From: Iris pallida
Taxonomy: Eukaryota; Streptophyta; Magnoliopsida; Asparagales; Iridaceae
DNA: 64,000 nt
Direction of reading: 5' to 3'
Assembly: GCA_029216955.1 (NCBI GenBank)
Contig: JANAVB010016199.1
Span: forward strand, 9,423,960 to 9,487,959
Numbering within the stretch: position 1 is the stretch's first letter; the number at the start of each line of letters is the position of its first letter. This document shows positions 54,994-64,000 of this stretch, piece by piece. Below the pieces are notes generated by a model, which was not told the DNA's origin, made no database searches, and worked only from the letters and a program-made list of their open reading frames with translations. Position numbers and translations under genes: made by a program.

Positions 54994-56752
54994 TGTTCGA
55001 CGTAACAAAAGGTTGAACGAACTTTTTGTTTTATTGAACGTATAAGGTATCTGTGTACAAAGAAGAAAGTCCTAAACATGACGATATTCTAAGTACAGGG
55101 AGAAGAGGTTTCTGGAAAAGTATGACGGTGGAGATCGAGCGCTGTAGTGGCTCATTTACTCCATTGACGATCTGACGATGAATCAACCTTGCTATGGCTC
55201 TCTGGCGCCTTTGATAGGACTCTAGGTTCACCGATCAAGAGGCTGTCTGGATGAGAAGATCCCTTGAATATGGTTGGTTGGTTGGTTGGTTCTTTGATTG
55301 ATAGGTAGATGAGGGTGGTGGATTCTTCGTAGATAGAGATCGCTGCTCCTTTGAAGATTGTCGATTGTCAATGTTCCCTCTTTCTCTTTTCTTTTTTTTC
55401 TTTTGGAAGAACTTCTATTTATAGAGAACCGAGCACATATGCAATGTGCATTAGGGTTCCTGAGATATGAAAGAATCTGCCGTCATTGCACGGTACGGAC
55501 TTCTGCGGCGCTGACACGTGGCGGACATTGAGATTCTCCTCAAACGAGATATCTGGTGGTTATAAACATAACCGAAGGAGGTGACATGTGGCACGTGCCG
55601 ATTTGCTTGCTCGGATACAGCCGAGTAAATCTTGGAATTTCATCCTAGATTCCAGATTTGGAGTCTAATTGATCCTCGCCTAAGATTTAAATCAATCTGA
55701 TATGATATCAATCATGATTTCATCCCAATCTTCTCTGTAAGAGGCGGTTTAAACAAACCAATTGGGGTAGACCGATGCTTCCTGCGCCTCTGGTGAGGAC
55801 TAAGTGCTTCTGTGCTTCTGGGGCGACAAGTAGACCATGCTTCTAGAGACGACGGAACCTCTGTTCTTTCAGGCTACGAGTGGACTTGGCTTCGAATGAC
55901 GACGAAACTTCTGTACGTATAGAGCAACTTATGAAGCTGTGTTTTGGGCTACCAGAGTCACTGTGCTGTAGACGACAAGTAGGCTTGTGCTTCAGGTTGC
56001 CGAGGTTATTGTGCTTTTGGAGCGATAGGTTGACTTGCATTGGTTGCGATGGGAGTTCCCAAGTCTCTTGTAGAGAAGTGACTTAAGCTTCTGATCCAGA
56101 GCAGATGACTGTGTCGTAGGAATGGAAATGGTGTGAGCATATCACCATCCTGCACCTCATGCGGGCGCAGGTAAGTAGCTGCGCCTCTGAACAGTGAAAG
56201 CGTTGGCTGCGAAAGGAAGGGTATGACACCCTTGCGCGTCTTGTGATTGGCGCAGGCAAGAAGCTGCGCCTCTGGAGTGAAGACACTGGCTTCTGGAATA
56301 AAAGGGGAGGGGGGCGTACTACCATCTTGTTTCTGAGGTTGGCGTAGGGAGGTGGCTGCGCATCTGGATCGAAGGCTCTGGCTTCTTTAAAATGCTGAGT
56401 TACTGATATGCTTCTGAGAGGCTGCGCCCACAAGAATATCAGAACATGCTTCGGTGAAAGTCAATCCTCCAGCGTATGTATCGAGAAGAAGGCTGCGCTT
56501 CGATGAAGATTGCATCCCTTGTAGATCCCTCTAGGCTTATGTCGATTCTGTACTAGATCCTTCGTAGAAGAACAGAATTAGTCCCTTATGTATGGTCCTG
56601 ATGTGTCTGTACTAGACATTGGTAGACATGACAATGAAGGGACTTCTCTTCATATCTTCTGTTTTGTCTTTTTAGCATTGAGCCTGAGTCTTTTGCATCT
56701 TCTGTGCTTTGGCGAAGGGATGTCTTCAGCTGAGATTTTTCATGCTTCTACA
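54994..56752 (-). repeat. 5' LTR of element D (1759 bp)
   Basis: It is collinear with 45636-47390. The minus-strand TATA box is at 55415-55424. Confidence 0.95.
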
Positions 56753-56757
56753 GTTGT

Positions 56758-57311
56758 GTTTGTCCATGTTCACTCGATGAATCAATATGCCAAGTTAGTA
56801 TACATAAAACTACAATGAAGGTTGTGTCAATCCCAATCAAGTTTGAGCATGGAAGCTATTAATATTGGGACCTATTTGGATGCTTTAAGATGTTGGTAGG
56901 TGTGTTCTCTTCGTAATTTGTTAAGCATTTTTAATGGGGTTACCTTCCCAAATTCTTCATTCAATAGGCAGCTACTATTGATCTATTCATTTATCAAATA
57001 TATTTATTTTAATAGTTGTATCACCGTAGTTGTACCCAAATTTTGGATCCTTTTGAGCCGAGCCACATGTCCTTCAATTATGAATTTGAAGGGCTCAACT
57101 CTTGGATATGTACCCTTACCCGACATCCGTACCAGAGTCCAGGTAACATCGCACTTGATAGATCGAGGAGCCAACTTGTCTCGATTAGGTTATAAGTTGT
57201 GAACAAAAACAACACACCCAAACACAAGAGGAGGTAAAGGAAAAAAAAAAGGAAACACCTTGATGTAACATGGAGAGAGGGACTTTTGTTATTCAACACA
57301 AAAGATAGAAT
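56758..57311. other. No supported feature
   Basis: This is the flank of element D. It is AT-rich with no recognised frame. Confidence 0.35.
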
Positions 57312-57996
57312 TTAATTAATCAAATAACATGTAGTAAACATTGCATTTGTCCAATATTGTTTAGGGACATACATGTTGAACATAAAAGACCAAACCACAT
57401 CTAAAATGTGTAGTTGTTTGCGTTCAACTACACATTTTTGCTGAGAGGTATGAACGCAACTAGTCTGATGAATAATGTCACGATCAACGCAAAAAGACGT
57501 CACAGACGATTGAGTATCTAAATCATTATCAGAACGTAAAGCTTTAATGCATTTACAAAATTGAACAAAAATTTCATTATAGAAGTTGGAATGCATATGG
57601 AAACTCATATATCTTTTTCATTAAATATAACCAAGTCATTCATGAACAATCATCGACAAAGATAAAAATATTAAAATCCTTTCGACTTTTTGACTCTAAA
57701 AGGACCCCAAATGTTAGTACGAACAAGATCAAAAAACTGCAACTGACGCCACTCAACAGATAAGAAAATAGACTATCGTAATGCTTGTGTAACTGATAAG
57801 CCTCACATTCTAAAACAGAAATATAACTCACACTAGGAACAACTTGACGCAACTTAAAAAAAGACGGATGACCCAAATGATAATGACACTGCAACGAAGA
57901 GAGAAAATCTGAAGTGAAAGCATTTTCAGGTAAATCCAAGCAATACAGTTCATCACTTTCATATCTCCAACCAATATCTGAGGTCCTAAAAAACAC
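57312..57996 (-). pseudogene. Copia integrase fragment
   Basis: Minus-strand blocks: YHLGHPSFFKLRQVVPSVSY (zinc/GAG-pre-integrase region) with VLECEAYQLHKH, then FGVLLESKSRKDFNIFIFVD and DCS; in the next frame IKALRSDNDLDTQSSVTSFC, then SQQKCVVERKQLHILDVVWS and TCYLIN. The usual NG before V-ERK is altered (QQKCVVERK). A stop and frame change separate the two parts near 57610-57640. No LTRs are found, so it is an isolated fragment. Confidence 0.85.
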
Positions 57997-60900
57997 ACGA
58001 ATTGAGAAAAAAATATTACGAAACAGTAAAATGATTTGATTAACTTGCTCACGAATAACAAACTGAAAGAAAAAATAGGCACATATAATGAATCAAATAA
58101 TGACAATGATTGGTAGCTAAGAGAAAGAGGTCAAATAATAACTAGCGCCGCCTAGGTTTTTTTTTAATTTGAAATTTGAAATGTTAAATATGAAATCCGT
58201 AATACAAATTTGAAATCCAAATATGTTCTAACTTCTAAATCCAATACAATTCATAAAAAAAAATTGAAATTTGAAATTTAAATTAAAATGTTCTAAAATC
58301 CAAATCCAACCTTAAAACCCGAACAACATATCCACAATACAACTAAGCATAAAAAAAATCAAAAAAAATCAAAAACCGCATGGCCGAACAAAGTCACATA
58401 GGCCGAACAAGCCTGCCTAGGGCCAACAGGCACCTAGAACCGCCGCTTAGGAGATTTTCTGTACGGCCGACGGCCACCTAGCTCCTAGGCCGAAATTTAG
58501 AACATGCACAGAACTTTATCCTAGAAAAGAACGATTGACACGAGAGAAGGTATATGCTACTGTAGGTAACTGGTCTCTAGCAAGGATCTGAGCCTCACGG
58601 TTCGACCACAGAATCCAAACCACTTAGGATGAGCCGAACATGGAACTCCTTCTATCACTGAGCTTCCTTTAAATCAGTAGTAATCGGATGAAAATGCAAG
58701 AGTTCCTCCTATAAAGCCTTCCTTGAAGCCAAATACTAATTCACAGACTTCCCATTCCGATTTGTATTATATAGCAACTCGTACAATACATAGATATAGG
58801 CTATGTTTTGTTCTATGAATATGACTCATCTAGAGATGCTCAAATCTATTTGAATGACTCGCACCACTGACCATTTAAAGATGATGTGTGGTTCCATATC
58901 ATGCTACAACCATGACATAACATACGCATCTGCACTCATCCAATCCTTATAATCAGGTGACGATTCAGGCAGGGCTCTTCCAACAAAAATATTTTTAAAA
59001 AAATCGCCCATAATGCTACTTTGATAGACTTAGACCACACAAGATAATTTGTGCTATTGATTTTTACCGCAGTAATCGCTTTTCCTACTTCATCATTATT
59101 GTGACTAACAATAAAGGATTACCAGGACCACCATTACCACCACTAATAACCACGCTAGAAGAGTCGATTCCCTCCATACTTGCAGATGCAACAGAAACAC
59201 GATATCTCAGAAACCCTATATCTCACAAAGAACCACAACCAACAATGAACAACCAACTAAAATCTATACAAACTCTAAATCTCACAACGAACAACAACGA
59301 TCAACTACGAACAACGAGATCACAAACGATCATGCAACCATTAAACAGTGCCCAAAAAAATTTGAGCTTCTACCCCGAATCCCCGTCGAACTCATCGCCA
59401 AGTTCGAGTGGCAAAGTTATGGGAAGGATGTAAAGTACTTTCAAGTTGCTCTGATCCCGAAAGAAATTTAGAAGAAGAGAGGAGAGAGGACAGATGAGAG
59501 AAATAAGAGAAGAGATTACAAGGGAATAAAACCTAGATTGCATCTCATATGTATTTATATTAATACATGATAAATACATCAGCCATCACTCGGTTAGACC
59601 TAGATAAGAAAATAAGAGTGACTGAGGACTCTAATAGTGTATTGGCTAAAACTCATAAAACATTTACCCGCTAAATTATTCTTAACCTTAAAAATGGACA
59701 ATTTGCACCTCTAAAGTAATTAAATACAGTGAAAAGAAAACAATGAAAACCCTCTTATTGGTTCCACATTAACCTAGCTGCAACAACAACCCCTACACTA
59801 CTCGTCACAGTTGTTGCGGCTGCTATTGTTGCTCTCCATCTACATTCTCCCACATGTATCTCTCAGTCTCGCCACCTATTTTCACAACCGGTTATTATAC
59901 CCTTCACCCCCATCGCCACCCCCCCTTTCCTTTCATTGTTTCATCCCACTATTATGTGGGAGGCATCAAGCGATGACCTTTGTTTCCACTGCCCAATTCC
60001 CCTCACTTTTTGAAACCTATTTCCCTTTCGTATTATCTCCACCACATCCTTGTCTCCTTGAAATTTCTATCAAAGATAACAGGTGATTCAGTAAGTGCCA
60101 ATGCACATAAAAAATCACTGGTATATTTGCTTTGTAAGAAATGGAGTGATGCATGAATGAATTCTGATTTGATAGAAGGCGATTTGAATTCGAGCTTCGG
60201 TTATATGACAACATCATGGTAGCTATTGTTAAGAGAGGAGGGAGGGGAGGGCGAGAAGGCTCAAGTTCATTTTGGGTCACCATGTATCTCCAGGTATGAG
60301 TCGACATTGTCAGGGTTCTATTTTTGCTAGTAAAGGGGAAAGAAGTGGGACAGAGTAGTAGGGGAGGGAATAAAGCGAAACGTGGAGAATAGAATAGTAG
60401 GGAGGGAGAGGAAACAGACATGGGCAGGGCTGGCAAAGATAGAGAAGGGAAGAGAAACAAAAGGATATCTAAAGAAATTCAGAGATAGTTGACATGTTTC
60501 TTAATAGAATTAATATTATTTCTGACCAGGATATTTTGGTATATTCTTGACAATTTTTACATGACCATCAATGTTGAAGATGTCAGCGACATGTCGAACA
60601 TATTAGTTTTGACTAGCAAATAGTTTTGGCAAGCAAATGACACAAATCATCAAGCAAAACCATTTATATCGTTTTAGTTTTGGTTAAAATATCAACTGAC
60701 GTATTGGCCTAATATGTCTGCCGACACAAGAAAGTGAAAACGTCTACGGACTTTTTACACAAATCATATTTATATATTAACGAGTGGAATTCTTAAAAAC
60801 CCTACATGTTATATCAGTAACCCAAATAAAAACTCAATTCTTTCTCCCTTTGTCTTCTCTCTGCTTCCCTTTTTACAAAAACTCAAAGACCTTATAACTT

Positions 60901-61145
60901 CTCTCTGCTTCTCTTTGACCCAAAAACCTAACCCCGAAATTCTCTAATCCAGAGTCCTCCCTCCTCCTGCATGAGTTCAAAGTCAAACCTTCTCCTTCCG
61001 CCTTCAGGTGGGACTTGATTTATTGAAATCTAGCCATTTTTCCAGATATATTTCGCCATTTAGTATATATATAATATAATATACATATTTATTAATATCC
61101 GACATGTTCCGGACATACAACATCCAACATTAGATCCAAACCGAT
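57997..61145. other. No supported gene; AT-rich with CGCCTAGG-type patch
   Basis: 58140-58160 (GCCGCCTAGGTTTTTTTTT) and 58380-58500 (GGCCGAA and GCCTAG words) look like a decayed MITE. The frame at 59101-59433 and the Pro/Ser-rich frames near 59811-60460 are unrecognised. Nothing else stands out. Confidence 0.3.
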
Positions 61146-61150
61146 ATCAA

Positions 61151-61222
61151 CTCGACATCTGACATCTATAGTGGTTCGACATCTGACATATATAGTGGTT
61201 CGACATCTGACATATATAGTGG
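61151..61222. repeat. Three tandem 24-bp repeats
   Basis: Three units of (T/C)TCGACATCTGACATATATAGTGG, the first with one change. Confidence 0.92.
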
Positions 61223-61389
61223 TAAGAGTAAAGCTATAGAAAAATAAAATAAACTGGTTCCACGGTAAAATGTAAAATATTAATGAGGTCCCTTGTATAT
61301 AAGTAACCTTTATTATATTAGTTTAATGTTCCTACATTACTTGGACATGTAGCTTCATTTTATATTTGACTAAGAACATGGTTCATATG

Positions 61390-62360
61390 GCTGCAAAACC
61401 AGACGCTCATGACCTCAACTCAACTTGCTTCATTAATGAGTCGAGCTTGAACATGGAAATGAGCTTGAGTTCCTTAATGAGCTGAGGTTTAACATAGAAA
61501 GCTCGACCTTAATGTTCATGAACAAGCTCGACTAGAGAGCTCATCAACTAGGTCGACTTGGAAAGGTTGATGAGTACTCAGTTCGACTCAACTCAAGTTT
61601 ATAAGCTAATATATTTAAGAAGAGATATCACCCTGCCGATGACCCAAAACTGACATTACGACCCAAAATTGATATTACTATTGCTAAGTTTGATACCATG
61701 GTAGTCAAAGGCGCACCTCGAGCGGGCCTAAGGTGCGTCTCGCATCTCACTAGACGATGCGCTTTTCTCCAAACGCACCCAAGGTGCACCTAAGACGCGC
61801 CTTTCAGCAAAACACAACTGAAAACATGGAGATGGTCATTACCTCATACAAATCGAAGAGATGTAGCCCTTTCCACGGTTGCTAAAGTTGCTACCGTGGA
61901 ACTAGACAAACTAAAATTTACTAAGAGCATGGTAGGGAGAATATAAATTCTTGTTAGTTCTGTTGACTACTATTGCTACTGCTGCTTTGCTAGTTCACTT
62001 GGTTATACTTTAACATGTTTTTGTTAGTTTTAATATGTTATTTGGTTTTATTTCTTACGTTACTTATTTATTTATATATATTTTTAATTATTTATTATTT
62101 TTGTGTCTCGCTTCGCTCGGGCACACGCCTTAAGTGTACCTTTGCGCCTCGGACGATATGGACCATTTGTATCTCGAGTGCGCCTTTGACTGCCTTGGTT
62201 GATACACAACAAGACTAGCCCAATGCTAATAGGCTTTTCCTTCTATATTGCATGTAGAATACACTTAGTTTGACTCGAGCTCGTGAGCAGCTCTCGAGTC
62301 TAGTCGAGCTTGAACACAGGTTTCAGGTACAAGCCCAATCTTGGCTCGACTGCAGCCTGA
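61390..62360. repeat. GAGCTCGA-rich repeat split by the MITE
   Basis: Words such as GTCGAGCTTGAACA and GAGCTCG recur at 61430-61560 and again in reverse context at 62270-62320, on both sides of the 61697-62197 MITE. It is probably another MITE-type repeat. Ends were not defined. Confidence 0.4.
61689..62205. mobile_element. hAT-like MITE with CAAAGGCGCAC ends
   Basis: The body 61697-62197 starts CATGGTAGTCAAAGGCGCAC and its complement end starts CAAGGCAGTCAAAGGCGCAC (18 of 20). The flanks TTTGATAC and GTTGATAC match 7 of 8. GCGCACC/GGTGCGC words fold inward at both ends. No transposase. Confidence 0.8.
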
Positions 62361-63285
62361 TAATCGGCATAGAACAAATCGGCCAACATCACCCTAGAGG
62401 AGACACCTGCATACACTTCAATTCATGTGACATTGGATGATAAAATGTTCTAGGATGAAGAATGTACTACCAAGTAATGGGGTGTTAATAGAATAACTCA
62501 ATTTGGATAAGCACAAAACTAAGAATTGCAAAGTTATCTTTTATTGACCTTATATCAGATGACATCAATAAATAGCAATCAGACGAGACTATATATTAAT
62601 TTGAGTATTGGAAGATAATTAATTCGAGTACTGAGTGAAGGCAGCTAGCTGTTATCAGGAGACCCTTCAGTCTCCTACTCTTGCAAAGAATTTAGTACTT
62701 GGCAACTAGGGCAACTGTATCGATGTTTTAAAAGAAGCTTTTGGAAACAAAATTAACACGTGAATATCTTTTCATTACTAGTGAACAAATTATTGAAACT
62801 AAGAAAATAATAGGATGGTAAAAAATGTCACTCAGATAGATTGGACGAACCTGAAAACTAGGTCTCTGTAAGAATTAGTCTGAAAACTCGAAACTGCTTT
62901 CACAATTCGTTTTTATTAAATAGCAAGTACAATCAAAGATGATTCTACTGTAGAAATACAAATTCCCAGTTCACCAAATAACCAAGCTTGCTAAGGCAGC
63001 GCAAGGAGCGGAGGCAGCAAAGACCAAAATGTCTAGACGGAGGACATCAAGAATTAAATTATGGTTCTGTACAGTGTAGTAGGCAAGTTAAGCTTGTGGT
63101 TTCCTCCCAATTAGTATGACAAATGTATTAATTTAAGAATTACAAACGTTGCATGCTAATCATGTTATGCATACTACAAACACAAGTTTGGGACTTAGCG
63201 CGCGTGTATATATAGAGAGAGAGAGAAACAGCAAGAGCGAAATATAAAGAGTGAAGAAGACTGACTACATAATGGCGTCTAAAGC
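62361..63285. other. No supported feature
   Basis: No recognised frame or repeat apart from a short GA run at 63219-63227. Confidence 0.35.
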
Positions 63286-63740
63286 AAGGTTCACACTGTT
63301 GGTATCGGACCCCTCCTATGAGTATCGGGATCGGCACTATAGGCAATAGCAGTGGTTTGAGATCATAGTATTGGATGTTTTTTTGGTATTGGAAAGCAAA
63401 AAAATATTTTACATTTAGCTATAATTTTAAGTATTTTCTGTGTTGTTTCTTAGTAGCTTTGAACTTGAAAGAAATAGTAGTCGCCCTTACCAATTGGTTT
63501 ACTTGCGATAGATTTTTTTTCTTTTACATGCTTTTACAACCTTACTATGCTTTTACACCCTTGTTGATTGGTCTTTTTCGTTCAATTTTACTTGCCAAAT
63601 TGACTGAAAAGATAACCCCCCCCCCCAAAAATGTTGATATCGGTTGGTATCGGATCAGAACATGCCAAACCGTATCGGTATCGGCTGTATTGGATCGGTA
63701 TCTGTATCGTATCAGTATCGGCCGATACTGCAAAGTATGG
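63286..63740 (+). repeat. Dispersed repeat family rich in CCGATACCGATA, copy 2
   Basis: It is collinear with the complement of 40131-40588: AGGTTCACACTGTTGGTATCGG, CCTATGAGTATCGG, TTGGTATTGGAAAGCAAA, then ACATGCCAAACCGTATCGG and GGCCGATACTGCAAAGTATGG. The ORF through it (63375-63875) has no known domain. Confidence 0.65.
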
Positions 63741-64000
63741 TCTAGAGTGGATGTCAAAGTCAGAGATAGGGAGAAGGTTTGGAGAGTTAGAGAAGATACA
63801 AAGAAAGGCATCGAGAGGACAAGGGGAAAGACTATTTTCCTTTGCTCTTCTCTAATATCTAAATTAAATTACTAATAATCTATAAAAAAAAGTTACTGAG
63901 GTTTCAAATTCAAAAAAGAAAAGAAAAAAGGGCATAGGGTGGATCACATTTATGTTAAGACAGATCTAAATGGTCGCATAAGACGGTGAGGCAATAAGCC

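Larger units (their letters stand above)
45636..56752 (-). mobile_element. Tat/Ogre-like Ty3/gypsy retrotransposon D (11.1 kb)
   Basis: LTRs 45636-47390 and 54994-56752 are flanked by GTGGT (45631-45635) and GTTGT (56753-56757), a probable 5-bp duplication with one change. On the minus strand the order is LTR, PBS, long pre-gag/gag region, RT, RNase H, second RNase H, integrase, 3' non-coding region, polypurine tract, LTR. RT before integrase defines Ty3/gypsy; the second RNase H and the PBS type point to the Tat lineage. Most pol breaks are single stop codons in an otherwise collinear frame. No protease motif was found. Confidence 0.93.

Overview
This is a nuclear plant DNA window, almost certainly from an angiosperm with a large, repeat-rich genome. 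It holds no bacterial or organellar gene clusters. Nearly everything recognisable is a transposable element, and one low-copy spliced host gene fragment lies among them. I cannot name the species. I could run no searches, so family names rest on motifs read by eye.

Layout. 1-320 is AT/TG microsatellite. About 330-3082 looks like a long Ty3/gypsy-type LTR ending in GGGTCGTGACA, with a ten-copy minisatellite. 3083-7920 is unannotated sequence that grades into the likely 3' LTR of an old minus-strand Ty3/gypsy element (E). E's pol debris lies at 8015-8305 and 15428-15735. Two Ty1/copia elements of one clade are nested in E. B is plus strand, 8522-14759, probable TSD CTCCT. A is minus strand, 17841-27200, TSD GTACG, with 944-bp LTRs. 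27206-31066 is undefined.

31067-35657 is a stack of DNA transposons: a hAT-like element carrying tRNA-like boxes, a possible PIF/Harbinger-like element, a 1.8-kb foldback element that contains a hAT MITE in both arms, and a Mutator-like foldback element. 36497-39201 on the minus strand is an ankyrin-repeat gene with four convincing exons and one tentative first exon. 40797-45191 is a short-LTR Ty1/copia element (C), with a Mutator-like foldback element in its 5' LTR. 45636-56752 is an 11.1-kb Tat/Ogre-like Ty3/gypsy element (D) with dual RNase H. The rest (56758-64000) holds a copia integrase fragment, hAT-like MITEs and unexplained AT-rich DNA.

Most interesting result. Elements A and B both carry a third gene downstream of RNase H, in sense orientation. 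The two predicted proteins are clearly related to each other. In both elements the gene is preceded by a conserved non-coding block of about 110 nt that can form matching hairpins, then a TATA-like box and a related pyrimidine-rich leader. This looks like a conserved pol-spacer-ORF3 module, possibly with its own promoter. All autonomous-type elements here carry stops, frameshifts or internal deletions, so none appears active as written.
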